From NCBI GenBank assembly GCA_002189035.1, contig CM007990.1, positions 124,001-188,000 on the forward strand: a stretch of 64,000 bases of DNA, read 5' to 3'. This document shows positions 23,061-35,155 of the stretch, piece by piece. Below the pieces are notes generated by a model. It searched no databases and was not told where the DNA came from. It worked only from the letters and a program-made list of their open reading frames with translations. The number at the start of each line of letters is the position of its first letter. Positions within the stretch are counted from its first letter, which is position 1. Position numbers and translations under genes: made by a program. The stretch is from Utricularia gibba (lineage: Eukaryota > Streptophyta > Magnoliopsida > Lamiales > Lentibulariaceae).

Positions 23061-26000
23061 GGGGGTTGATGAGTGGCGCGGCAGGAAAAAAGAGCAGCTC
23101 AAGTATGCACCAAAGATGCACACACAAGACCCATACTTATACCCCCAACATTCTATGGATACACACTTCCATAAATAAATCATCCCATTCATTATTCCCC
23201 CAAATTCATCACAAAAATGACCGACAACTATTTGATGCCTTCTCACTCCTACCACCACCACTCAGTTCTCACCTTTTTCTTTAATCAGATACGCAGTACA
23301 AGAATGCAGACCCATCCCTCTCTTCCTAAACAACACAGTTGTACGTTTTGTTTCTAAGGCGCTGGCTGGCTGGCTGGCTGCAGCTGTACGACCACTGTCT
23401 CCCTCGCACGGCATCACTTCAGTCGAGTTTGCTCAGTAATTACAAAGAAAAAACCACTGTGAAGAGGAGAAGGATGGGATGGATAGGAATAGGAATAGAA
23501 GGATAGGGCAGATGTGTATGGAATTCAAATTCAATAAATGCATGCGTGACTCTTGGTGCTCTTTCTTTCTCTCTTGTGAACAGGTAGGTACAGGGACACC
23601 CTTCCTCTCTCTATCTCATTGTTTTGTTTGATAATCGAATAAAAAAATCTCCTAGAAACTAATACGAAATTGTGTTGGTTTTCTGATGGTCCATGTTTCA
23701 TTTCTTGCATAATTGAATATGTTCTTCATACAAAGCACTACGCAGGCAGTCTTCTCATAATTCACCATTACTGTTTCAACCCTTTTTTTTTTGTCCCAAA
23801 GGCGCCTCCCTCACCCATTCTCAAACTCTGTGCACACGTAATTTTCTTCCTTGTATTCTCGCGTGGGAAGTCTCCATGTGCTCCCGTCAATGCACTTTTT
23901 ATTGATTTATTTATTCTCAAAAACTTTGTTGTGATGATGTAATTCCGTGGAAATCTTCAGTGGACCAGGTGGCACGCCCATGGGGGCGCCACGTGTGCGG
24001 TGTCACGTGGGCCTTATCTCCAGTCCCGAGCCAGGTGTATGACTTCACGTTGGCCTTATCCCCGTGCCCGTATATGACACATTGGGTGGGCCCGCTCCCA
24101 CATCTCGAACAACTTGCTTTTTCTCTCTCCCTTAACGAGTGTTCAGACATCTGGAGAAGAGGAGATCTGATGACGTTGATGAATCCACAGCACACAGAGA
24201 GATGGAAAAAAATATATGAAAATTAAGTTATCTGCAACGCCCTAATAAATTAATGCTGTCTAGCTATCTATCTATCTACCTGTCTAACAGACAAAGGCCT
24301 CTACGACTGTGAGACTATGCGCGCATTATTTAATACTCATCATGATAATAATGGGATAAGATATTAACACCAACTTGACGAAGCTGGGAGGCACCATTTG
24401 GTCGGAGGCTTCGTGTCCCAATTCAGACCAAACGCAGCGCCGATCACGATTGGCTCTCCTTGCTGCCTGCACCACGCAACGGAGCTGTCATGTCTCCCAA
24501 TGAAATAATAATGAAGACGGGTCGGAGGCTGGCTCAGATCCGGTTCATGATTGGATTCCAATTTCGGATGAATGCATGCACGAGCTCACTACGGGAAAAG
24601 TGATTGGAGTCAGATTTACTCGGAATCTCACTCCACTTTTGAATGCGGAATACGTAGCCATGCAGGCATTGCACCACGTAGGGGGGGATTCTGTGGGGGT
24701 GCTGCTAACTGAATATTCTCGTTATATTCATGCCAATCGCCACAAAAAGAAGAATTAAGGACTCACAGAAGCGTAGCAGAAGACGACGAACTCCTCCAAC
24801 GTGATTTCCAACTCCCCCCCCCCCCCCCCCCCCTCGAATCTCATCTCATCTCATCCCATTTTCCAAGAAACACACAAAAACACGTGTATGCAGTGTATTG
24901 TTGTATGCGATGGGGCCATTTATAAAAGGTTGGCTCCTCTGTCCAATCTCACATTACAATTTACAACCCCCTCTTGATGATTCAAAGGGCTTGATGCTGC
25001 TCCTTAGCATCACCTGCTACCACCAAACCATGATGCTTATAGCCTAAAACTTCTGTTTCCCATAAATTGCGAGATGGAAATCTATCAGAATGCAATTCAA
25101 AGGACACTTTTAGCCGTAACCATCTTTTCACCAAAGCCCAGAAGGGCAGAGGGCATATCAGTAAATCCCGTAAAGGAAAAAGGCATTAAATTAATAGTAG
25201 TCTCAGGCACGAGGAGTATGTGGGTTCCGTGATTGGGTGGGCCCGTCAACAAATATCTGGACTCATGGACTTGCCCCCAGTCGATGGCAACGTATTATTG
25301 CGGGAATGGAATACGTGTCTGGTTCTTAGTTTCCCAGACGTGGAACCTTTTCCGACCAAGCCTTTTTATTCATTATATTGTATTTTCTTTCTATCCAACA
25401 CCCAAAAGCCACTGCCAAAAAGTCCCGTGTCCTACGGCATACACTTTTCATTCTTGGTGCACCGACGCCCGCGTTTTCCAGGTGATTACACTTTGCACTC
25501 CCCCCATTCTTTATTATCAATATTATTATCCCACTTTTTTCCTTTTTAAAAATCCAAGAAATTACGGACTAAGGAAAGTAAATTTCATTCTTCAAAATTA
25601 AAATATTTGCTCCTCCAAAATTAAAAGGGCCATATTACAAACAAGCGGCGGCTTTTTACTTTTGTTGGGCCATTGTCTGAGTCACTACAAAGAGGCCCAC
25701 ATAGAGCCCAATGTCGGATAATACACACACACACACAATTGCCTAGTCGCCACACTACATGGTAAAAAGAAACACGGTGAGGTAGAATTCTTTTCACCAC
25801 ATGGCGGCAATGTAAAAAAAAACTGGGTAGGGGGAGAAGCGACATGTTGCACCAAAGTCAAGGGTTAGACCTTTCAGGGTAAAACTAATCGCTGACGACT
25901 GCGGGGTTGAAGAGAAACAGTAATTAGTAATTACCACCAGCGCTTACTTTTCGGTTCAAAGGGGTTTTTTTTAGTAGTAACGTGAGAGCGTATCCGCTGC

Positions 26001-28309
26001 GCCGGGATTCAGTCATCGGCATTCAACCCCTTTGGCATTAATTAATTATTCAACAGCCATACCACACGGGCGACGCCCAACCCCAGGCTTTTCTCAAACC
26101 AATACGTAAATAGTGTTTGATTCATGAGATTAGATGGTTTAAGCATAGGATTATAAATTCTGGGGGGCTTAAATAAACCCAATATTACTTTTATCTCATT
26201 TCCATCAATTTACGGGATCCATGTTCCATGAAATGCGGTTTCTTGAGAAGTAGGTTTTTTGGCATTAATTAACCTTGATACCCTCCCAAAATTATTCAAC
26301 AACATTATTAGTGTTGGTGTATATAATAAAAAGAAAATTTGAATTTCGATCAGCATTAATGCAGCCACTTACTTGGAACTCCATTTTTACCAAAAACTTT
26401 AATACAAGACCATGGTCGTTTATCGCGTCACCCAAGGATGGAATGGAAGTTCATGGTGCGGGCGTACCCGTACCAGGAGCAGCAGCAGCAAGGTACTAAG
26501 GGTATTTTTGGCATAGTGCAGAGGATGTCCCGGAACCGGACTCAATTATTTTCGGCCAACATCGCAGTAAATCTTTCAATAGCATCGCCTTAGGGTTTGT
26601 TGTCTGAGGAGATGAAGAAGAATCCGGTGCTAGTGAGTGAGTTGACTGCGTGTGTTTTGTTTATTGTTTTTGGGTGCTATTTCTGCACATAAATGCGAGC
26701 AGATATTTTGAAAGCTGATTTGGCAGCTCCAGCCCTCGGCCAACCACACACTGGAAAGGGAAGGATTGGGTTTCTGAGAAGGCGATGGCGGGGGGTTAGG
26801 GAGTGTGTCGTGTCGAGGGCATGAAACGATAACAACACTGGTGAGTGAGTGGGTGAGTGACTGGGCATGGCGTTGAGGTGGAAGGACAGGGCTACTGGGG
26901 GATTGCTCAAGTAGACGAAATCAAGACTTTGAAAAGCAGGGAATGCTAGGAAGATACATCCACACACAAGTGACAGCACAATAACTTCTTCTTCTACTTG
27001 AAAGGACCCAAGACTGGCTCCAAATTCAAGCTCCGTATTAATGCCTCCTGCCTCGAATTAAAGTGCCAACGGACACATGCCATGAGCTTGTCAACAAATC
27101 GAGACCAGTAGACTTGAATTTCTAACACATCGCAACGTATAATGTCTCTGACTTGTTGCTTGCAGGATTCGGGCAATCCAAGTCCACAAACCCTATAGAT
27201 TTTTCCACCAGATCCGTCACCATTGACTTTTGCTCATTCAATTAATTACCTGCGTTCATGGCTGAAGCTCAAGTCAAAATGGACCGTGTGCTCTCTTCCT
27301 GCCTGCCTCCTCGTCTGTGTCAAAACCGAACCAATGCTTTATCCCCGTTTTTTTCCCCTTAAACATGGGTCAATACATACCCATGAGCGCCTACCAATGA
27401 AAGTGTAACCAACCTAGCAAGGGATCATAATACGCGATTTAGAATATTAAAAAACACGTCTTTGCGATGCATAATTGTCGTTTATGCTGGGCTTAGTATT
27501 ATTCGGTAGGGTGATGCGCAGGTTAGGCCAAAACGGTAAGGCCACATTAATGTTGCTGTTGACAAGCTGTGAAGAAGCCCGTTGCTGGCTGGTTTGCCCA
27601 AAGCATTATTCTATTACTTTCTCTCCCCTGTTTTATTCCTGGAACGGGGCACCCCAGAAGAAGAAACCTGATGAATGCAACGCAGCGAAAGACCGAGCCG
27701 GCAGGCAAAACTCGAAACCCAAACGAGGAGAGCCCCCGGGAAGGGGGAAGAGGGATAAGTAATTGAAGTGTCATAATGGAATGGATACATACCCAGCACC
27801 CAGTTTTGGGCTACGTAAATAATAATTGTTGATCGCTGCGTGTAATAATATTACTGATAATAAAAGAGTTAAGTACAGTGCAGTTGGATTGGTGTTAAGG
27901 AGAATGAATGCAGTGAATGCCGGTAAATGTATGCGCGCGCCTTCTCTCCCTCTACTTCCCTCCCCCGAAAGAAAGATTTCCTGCCTTGCTGCCTGCCTGT
28001 ACTGTAATGTGACTCTGAAATCTGGATAAACCGGCGAGGTCCCGAAGACAACAACACACTTGTGGCCTGTGGGGGTGGTGGTGTTTTCCAGGCCAGCAAG
28101 CAATAACACCCCTTTTTTTCTTTTTCTTTCTACGGCCACCAGATTCAATTGAATTCCATTCATTTCGATTGCATCCAATCCAGTCCAGTCCAGCTACGCC
28201 TACGAATCTATTCTAACAATAATCAATATTTAAGTATTACTTACTTACAATACCCACCACCCCATAATTTAATTACCCAAATCCCTTCCTCTCTCTCCTT
28301 CTCCCTCGT
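23061..28309. other. 5.2-kb gene-poor region
   Basis: No reading frame here has recognisable protein character. The first few hundred bases are the B3 promoter and leader. Simple repeats are (GGCT)n at 23361-23379, a run of 20 C at 24814-24833, (CTAT)n near 24266 and (CA)n near 25724. The last 300 bases carry the promoter of the GIR-like gene. I looked for common miRNA sequences and tRNA boxes and saw none. Confidence 0.5.
24814..24833. repeat. poly-C run of 20
   Basis: Twenty consecutive C, unusually long for a plant intergenic region and difficult for sequencing chemistry. The true length is uncertain. Confidence 0.85.
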
Positions 28310-28316
28310 TATATAA
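28310..28316 (+). promoter_or_regulatory. TATA box of the GIR-like gene
   Basis: TATATAA in a CT-rich core promoter, 64 bp upstream of the ATG at 28380. Confidence 0.65.
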
Positions 28317-28379
28317 CCCCGTCATCTCCTCCCTCCACTTCCCAGACCACCCTGTTCTTTGCTTGCTTACACCGGGAAG

Positions 28380-28715
28380 ATGAGCAGAAGAAACGGGCCT
28401 AAGCTTGATCTGAAGCTGAATCTGTCGCCGCCGAGGGCGAGGCAGCCTTCGCCGAGCCGATCACAGACGGTGTCCCCGTCCTCGACGCTCAGCTCCTGCC
28501 TGTCCTCGGAGATGAACACGGGAGCGGAGTCACGGAGGTACTCGACGAGCCCGGAGGCGACGTCGATGATGCTGGTGGGCTGTCCCAGGTGCCTGATGTA
28601 TGTGATGCTATCGGAGGAAGACCCGAGATGCCCAAAGTGCAAGAGCACGGTGTTGCTTGATGTCATTAATGACAGCCGCACCACCGCCACCACCCGAAGG
28701 TTGAAGAAGAGCTAA
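28380..28715 (+). CDS. GL2-interacting repressor (GIR)-like protein
   Basis: Intronless, 111 aa. The N-terminus MSRRNGPKLDLKLNLSPP contains an LxLxL EAR motif that recruits TOPLESS corepressors. A Ser-rich linker leads to RRYSTSPEATSMMLVGCPRCLMYVMLSEEDPRCPKCKSTVL (split: a CPRC/CPKC zinc ribbon between about 72 and 98). This layout matches Arabidopsis GIR1 (At5g06270) and GIR2, nuclear adaptors that help GLABRA2 repress root-hair genes. The start was chosen because an in-frame TTG-initiated extension upstream is not family-like and MSRR is the family start. Confidence 0.93.
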   Translation: MSRRNGPKLDLKLNLSPPRARQPSPSRSQTVSPSSTLSSCLSSEMNTGAESRRYSTSPEATSMMLVGCPRCLMYVMLSEEDPRCPKCKSTVLLDVINDSRTTATTRRLKKS

Positions 28716-31700
28716 GATTCAGAAGACGCCGGGAAATAAAGGAAAAGAAAGGAATCATCATGACATACCAAGCTATTATAAATTACTAGGTAGGCATTGC
28801 TTCCAATATTAAAGCCCAGAAACCCGAAACAACCGTTTTCTACTACTTTTTCTTTTTCTTTTTTTCTTTTACCTGCAAGTCCATTTCTAACCTTACTATG
28901 AAGTTATAAGAAGTTATATATGACAGCGAAAAAAAAAGGGTGGAGTTACCTTTACATTGTTCTGGCTTACCCTGTTTCTTCTCATTCCAAGGAAAATATA
29001 GGATAAGAATGTGTGGCGCATCTGCAATAATAGTCTTCGATGAACACTACCAATCCTCTTAAGCATTGGGGCACCTTGTTGCTTGCATTTTTACAGAATG
29101 TAGACAGGGTCTAGAATATTCCTCACGCGGCAGCAGTACGGCATCAAAAATCATTTACCTAAACCACAAAGTAGCATAAACTTCCTGATTCAAAGGGGGA
29201 GTCTAATTCACAGCTACAGCATCACAGTAAGATGATGAAGAAACAACAGACATAATTTGTTTTGACGTCTGGTAAAAATGAGATCACATAACCTTAGCAG
29301 AGTAGCCAATAAATGTACGCACAAGTAGTTCAAGGTCGTCATTACAGTTAAGCAAAGAAATCAATGAAATGATGCCGCAACAACCATGCATGTGATGCTA
29401 TTAAGAGATCATCTATTTGTATGTATGCAGTTAGTTATGAAGAAGAGTGAGAAGGTACTCATGTAAATAAGCAACGGGAGGATGGGGTTTGGGGGTAGCT
29501 CCAGCATTGAAAAAAAAGGGGGAACTATATTAGATATGAGAGAACATTAAAAACAAATAAATGCAAGGAGTAAATGGGACAGTTGAGAATAATGAAGATA
29601 TTACGTCATATGATAAATACAAATTTAATTCACATGCAGACGCCCTTTCCTCCTCCTTTAATTCAAAGGTCACCTTCATCATCTACTCATAATTATCGTT
29701 AACAGTCCTCTAAACTGCTTTTAGCTTCCCAGCGCCATTTCATGCGCGCCGCACCTTTATCAAGAACCTATGTGCTCTACAGGCTACAGCCATTTATACA
29801 CAGGAAGCACATTCAAGATGCTAGGGAGCTGTTCTCGGAAATAACGAGAAATGTGATCATAGGGCAGGCAGATGTTGAGACTGTGGTGACTGAAATGTAT
29901 ATTTTCATGGGAGAATAAACTGATGACTTGTAGAAGGAAAACGTAGTGCAGAATGGTGCAAAATGCCCCTAAAAGTTTCAACGGTTTCCATGATCTCTCT
30001 GGAAGTATTGACGAGAGCATGCAGCAGGAATGTAGCAAGGAAAGATGAAAATGAACAAGCAACCTGGTAATACGGTTACCTGGTGAGAGACACATAACCA
30101 CCAGAATGTCCTCTCGTTCTCAGCAGTTTTCACACATCTGAGGCATGGACAGAAAATTGAATGTCGTTGTTCATCCTTGATAACACCGAATGAGACAATA
30201 TATTTCATTCCAAGTAGTGTTTTTCACATTTACACCACATACGGATGGCACCAGTGAGTGGTGAGGTGACAGTGGCGAATAATAGACCGAAGGTAAATTA
30301 AAATTTTCACTTTCCACAATATGGACCAAGTATTGCTGATAAGCATCAGATAATATGGATCGCAGTCACTCTAATGTATTTAGTATTTACTGGATGTGCC
30401 GACATCAATGTCGAGAAAATTATGTGACAGCTGCAGTACGGGACAAATAACAGCTGAAGTCAGTAAAATCACCTCTATCTACAGCCCTGCGGGACTAAGC
30501 ATTGCAAGTTCAGAAGCTGCAGACATAGGTGATTTCATAAACCGAATTCAAGAAAAAGGATTAAATATGGTAAACTAAGAAGCTACACAGTAAGCAACAG
30601 CTGATCAGATGGGTAATATTCTCTGTTCAACACACAGTTAGCTTTAACATCAAACCATGAGAACAAGCTTGTGGGTTTTCAATTTATCACAGTGCGCGCA
30701 TCTTGAGAGGAAAAAGTATGATCATGCAGTGAAAAAAAAATAACTTTTCCGTGTAGTAAAGCGGCTGCATTTTGAAAAGTAGGAAAAATGAAGCTCAATC
30801 TAAACTTCCAGTATCTGCCTTCCATCATATAAAGGAAACTGGCTATATATTCTTTCATCATTTTCCGCAAAAACAAGTCTTACACTACAAAGCGTGTTTA
30901 TCTAAAGGTAAAAACAAGTTCCAAACTAATGCATGGACACTACTGTAAATACTCAGATCAGCTCGAGGAAAAGAATTTAAGCATCAATTAACTCACTGCA
31001 CTTTACATTCTAGAACGACACTCCAACAACCCTACCAGACTTCATTTTACAAAAGAGATCAACCATCGAAAGCTGGATCGTAGATCCTGAAATCAGAGGC
31101 CGCATAAGCCACAACTTTATTACCACACAAGAATACATGATTCTGTAAAATCAATGAAGAGTACAAGAACGCGGACAATGCTCCTAATTTCATACCCAGA
31201 AACACTCAATCACCAAAAGAAACGAAGAATTCGATGGAATATTAGCTGAAGAGAAACATGAAATCAAGAGCAAACACTCCTAATGAAAACTCGGTCTTGA
31301 ATGGCAATCATGTGAGTCGAAAATTGAAGTATAAACGCATTCTGACAAGACGGAGATTTCTAGTGCGCGCTGTATAACAGATGAAATGTAGCCATGACTC
31401 TCGTTGAACCGCGTAACCAAAGCCATCGTCGTTCAGGATTGAGGATTCGACGAACCCATTCCTTCCAGTCAGTTCATTATTTCATTTGGGTCCCCTATCT
31501 TTTGCTTAATTACTTTATTCTTCCTCTGGAATCTTTTATTTTTTGGACAAACACCAAAGAAACCAAAAACTGCAAAGGAACACCCTTTTGGGGTTTAATT
31601 TCAATTTCACAGTTTTATAGTCGTCCCGTAGTAAATTCAATTGATCTCTGTCAATGGCTATTATTTTATTAAAAAAAGGGCAAACGAATATCTTCATCAC

Positions 31701-31921
31701 ATTCAATTTTGTCAATTTTCTGTCGTACTTTTTAATAAAGTTGAAAGATTATTATTACTATTATTTATTATTATTATTGATATGTTTTAGAAATAACTAT
31801 TCTTTTTCAATCATTCAGTTCTCTGAGGCTTTCCCCTCGCCCTTGCGTTTCTCATACATCATCTTTTCCCCAATTTGAACCAAGCGATCTCTTATCCGCC
31901 GCTTGTCTGCGTACCAGCGCC
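28716..31921. other. 3.2-kb gene-poor region
   Basis: AT-rich between GIR and UEV1. Minus-strand frames at 29784-30208 are open for 76-105 codons but not recognisable. A pyrimidine-rich stretch at 31800-31910 is the likely UEV1 leader. Confidence 0.4.
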
Positions 31922-33577
31922 ATGACTCTTGGTTCGGGAGGATCCAGTGTTGTAGGTCTGCGCTTTTTACGCTGTTCTTAAACCCTCGTTTAATTTTTTT
32001 TAATCGAACAACGAATGGGTTTTCCAATTTTCGGGGTCGATTATATGTTTGTATGGCGAATTCCGGATTTTTCAGGCAGGATCTTTACGGAGGCATGCTA
32101 TTGTGCCAGAAATTAATCACTGTCTTGGTTTGTTTTGGTTGAAGATTAGCTGAATGCATTTTATCAGCAGAACTGCAAAAGAGATCTTAGTCTTCTTGTG
32201 ATCCAGTTTTCTAGTCCGCAGTTATGTCGTTTGTGGTGCCAATTGGCCTTCGTGTCATGTTTGGCCATTGTTCTTATACCCTCGATTATTTTTTTTTAAT
32301 CGAACAACGAATGGGTTTTCCAGTTTTCGGGGTCGATTGTATGTTTACATAGCGAATTCCAGATTTTTCAAGCGGGATCTTTACAGAGGGATGCTATTGT
32401 GCCAGAAATTAATCACTGTCTTGGTTTTTTTTGGTTGAAGATTAGCTGAATGTATTTTATCAGTAGAACTGGCAAAGAAATCTTATTCTTCTTGTGATCC
32501 AGTTTTCTAGTCTGCAGTTATGTCGTATGTGGTGCCAATTGGCCTACTTGTCATATTTGGCCATTGTTCTGGTAGTAATGTAGCTACTTGGTTCCTGTAA
32601 ATCCAACCACCATATGACTAAGCTGTCCTTTGTGCATCTATGATATCGAGGCCTCAATTGGGTCGAATTAGTGTACTTATATCAAGCTTGCTGCTTTTCC
32701 GTAGTCCCTAGAAATTTCAGGTTGCTGGAGGAACTTGAACGTGGAGAGAAAGGAATTGGGGATGGGACTGTAAGCTATGGAATGGATGATGGTGATGATA
32801 TATACATGCGGTCCTGGACAGGAACCATCATAGGTCCTCATAATGTAAACAGCTCTCTGTTTCTTGCACCGTATCATTATGATAAATAATAGTTTATCTG
32901 TAACTTGGAACTTCTATTTATCATTTCTTTCTACATGGCTCAAAAACCTTTACTTCTCAATGTTCTGTTTCTCCAAATCTTGTTATTTGGAAAACATGTT
33001 TATGGGAACTTCCTACATCCTGTGTTGAAAACGCAGAAGCTGATGACTTGGTTTCTTTGCAGTCTGTTCATGAAGGGCGGATATATCAGCTGAAGCTTTT
33101 TTGCGATAAAGATTATCCAGAGAAGCCTCCCAGCGTCCGCTTCCATTCTCGGATTAATATGAGCTGCGTGAACCATGAAACTGGTGTGGTACGTAAGTAG
33201 CAATCTTGAATCATCTTATTTTGATTCGACGAAGATCCTTGTGATTGATGATGCAGGTGGAACCGAGGAAATTCGGACTCCTTGGAAGTTGGCAACGTGA
33301 GTATACGATGGAAGACATACTGACACAGCTAAAGAAGGAGATGGCTGCTCCCACAACCGTAAGCTCGTTCAGCCCCCCGAGGGAACTTATTTCTAGTCAA
33401 TGGCAATGCAATGAACCTCGTTATCGGTACTTCCCCCCCTGTTGTATGATGCTGTTTTCAAGTTTGCCGACTAGCACTTCATCATGTCTACTACGCACTG
33501 TCATTCGGCTATACACTTCTGTGTTTGGTTGCCCTTATGATACATTGGGGCTTGCTCGTTTCACATTTTCAAACTGA
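31922..33577 (+). CDS. UEV1: ubiquitin E2 variant UEV1 (MMS2-like), frameshift near C-terminus
   Basis: Catalytically inactive E2 partner of UBC13 for Lys63-linked ubiquitin chains in DNA damage tolerance and signalling. Exons are 31922-31955, 32705-32844, 33063-33188 and 33257 onward. [61 protein letters not shown] and [14 protein letters not shown] match plant UEV1C/1D closely. After KKEMAA the usual tail [14 protein letters not shown] and its stop (33394-33396) are present but one frame off. One more C in the CCC run near 33350-33352 (or a lost T) restores it and gives 146 aa, the family length. Read literally, the protein gains a frame-shifted tail running to 33577. Intron 1 contains a 296-bp tandem duplication. 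Confidence 0.92.
31974..32566. repeat. tandem duplication in UEV1 intron 1, two ~296-bp copies
   Basis: Copies span about 31974-32269 and 32270-32566. The same landmarks occur in both: TAATCGAACAACGAATGGG (32001 and 32298), GTGCCAGAAATTAATCAC, GATCCAGTTTTCTAGT and GTGGTGCCAATTGGCC. The copies differ by few substitutions, so this duplication is fairly recent. It lies wholly within the intron. Confidence 0.92.
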
Positions 33578-34573
33578 AACTTGATAAGAATTGAGAAAAA
33601 ACAACAGGGAACAAAAGCTCCAATGTCCTAGATAGAGCAAACAGGTCTCTTGCCCTTGATTTGAAGATTCTGAGCCTTTCATCACCCCTATCAGTTGCAT
33701 GGTCCAGTCGACAACACCCTATCCAAAGTATGTCCCATTCCCATGGGGACAAAAGTACCCTGAAAACTTGTCCGATTGGTGGGGAAACTGAGTTAATGGT
33801 GACTAAATTTTCTCAATTTACGGTAAAAGTACAGATTCATAGCGCAAGATTTCTTTTCACTGCGCACCGCTCAGCTGCATTATGAGAGCAGTATCACGGC
33901 CCGGGGCTCTTGCAAGTCGGTTCATAAGCACTAACTTGAAACTGTCAAAACCGCTGATATCCATTTCCCTTAACAACTAACTGCTTTGTCTTTCTTCATC
34001 ATCCATCGTCTCTGCTATGCATTAACGGGCCGAGAATGGGGTGACAAACAGTTGGGAATTCAAACCGAAGAAGAGTTGCGAATTGGCGCCATAGATTTAT
34101 TCAAAAGCCTGTGCTTGCCACCGGCCTCGCATCCCCCATCTTAAATGTTCTGCATTTGCTCAGACCACGACGTTGCTTCTTTCGATTTGGGTTTTTGTCT
34201 TTCGAATGATTCACTTTCCTTTGCTCATTTCAGCATTAATTGCCTTAAAATGTGTATCGGAAACCTTAGACGCCGCCCAGGCAGTTTATGGTGTAGCACT
34301 CCCCTCTTTGGCTACAAAACAGAAACACACATTTTAATTATGTAATTTAAGGTTACTGTGTTGTAAAAGAAAAGGTGTATGTATGAATGGCTGGAAATTC
34401 TGACTATTTATTTGACATTTTAAAATTTTGAATGAATAAAAATATATTTAAATCTGAAGAGAGCGGTGGCTTATTTTCTCTGAAATTTATAATGCCCCCA
34501 AAAATAAAAACAGCCGTTAAAAAGCTCGTTTTTTGGAGTTTCACCTCACCCCCTCAAAGCCTGTACCGAGAGA
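33578..34573. other. intergenic spacer
   Basis: 3' flank of UEV1 and 5' flank of the first OVATE gene; no recognisable coding or structured element. The OVATE start is in a GC-richer island beginning about 34540. Confidence 0.4.
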
Positions 34574-35155
34574 ATGAAATTCCCGTTTGTTTTCAAAGCC
34601 AAAGAACAGGCCAACTCCGGCGCCGGGGCGGCAGCATCACGGACATGGCATGCCTGCGCAGCGTCGCCCAGAACTCTCTCCTTCGACACCGCCATAAAGC
34701 CTGTAGCCGAAACGGGGGATTCCGACGAGTTGGCCATCGCCGGCGGGGTGAGATCCGAGCGTCTGTTCTTCGAGCCGGTGCAATCGAAATCCATCGTCGA
34801 AGCCGAAGAAGAATCGAAAGTTTTCAACTTCCCTTTCAAGGAAACAACGGCGATTTTAGCGGTTAACTCTCTGAACCCGTTTCACGATTTCAGAGCATCG
34901 ATGGCGGAGATGATTCAGGCGAACGGGATCAAGGATTGGGATGAACTGGAGATGCTTCTAGCCTGTTATCTTACGGTGAATGTGGAAAGTACTCATGGGT
35001 ATATCGTGAGAGCCTTTGTGGATTTGCTGATTCACCTCGCTCTCTCCCCTGCTTCCGCCATGGATGAAACCCGAAGCTTCTCCTCACCGCTGTCGTTTTC
35101 CTCCTCCACGTCCTCCTTAACGAGCCCCTTCACGTCCTCACTTGAACGTGAATGA
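34574..35155 (+). CDS. OVATE family protein (OFP13/16/18-like)
   Basis: Intronless, 193 aa. The plant-specific OVATE domain (DUF623) runs from about residue 95: NPFHDFRASMAEMIQ, then WDELEMLLACYLTVN and HGYIVRAFVDLLIHL. OFPs are transcriptional co-regulators that bind TALE homeodomain proteins (KNOX and BELL types) and TRM proteins and influence cell and organ shape. The N-terminus has an SRTWHACAASPRTLSF stretch typical of OFP13/16-like members. The C-terminus is a Ser-rich tail of no clear function. A longer overlapping plus-strand frame (34432-34866) is a shadow. Confidence 0.93.
   Translation: MKFPFVFKAKEQANSGAGAAASRTWHACAASPRTLSFDTAIKPVAETGDSDELAIAGGVRSERLFFEPVQSKSIVEAEEESKVFNFPFKETTAILAVNSLNPFHDFRASMAEMIQANGIKDWDELEMLLACYLTVNVESTHGYIVRAFVDLLIHLALSPASAMDETRSFSSPLSFSSSTSSLTSPFTSSLERE

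Noticed and set aside
23061-28309. miRNA or transposon in the gene desert
   Set aside because: I looked for common conserved plant miRNA sequences, terminal repeats and transposase or polymerase motifs and saw none.
29784-30208. Minus-strand frames of 105 and 76 codons
   Set aside because: Hydrophobic, low-information translations in AT-rich DNA without splice partners or recognised families.
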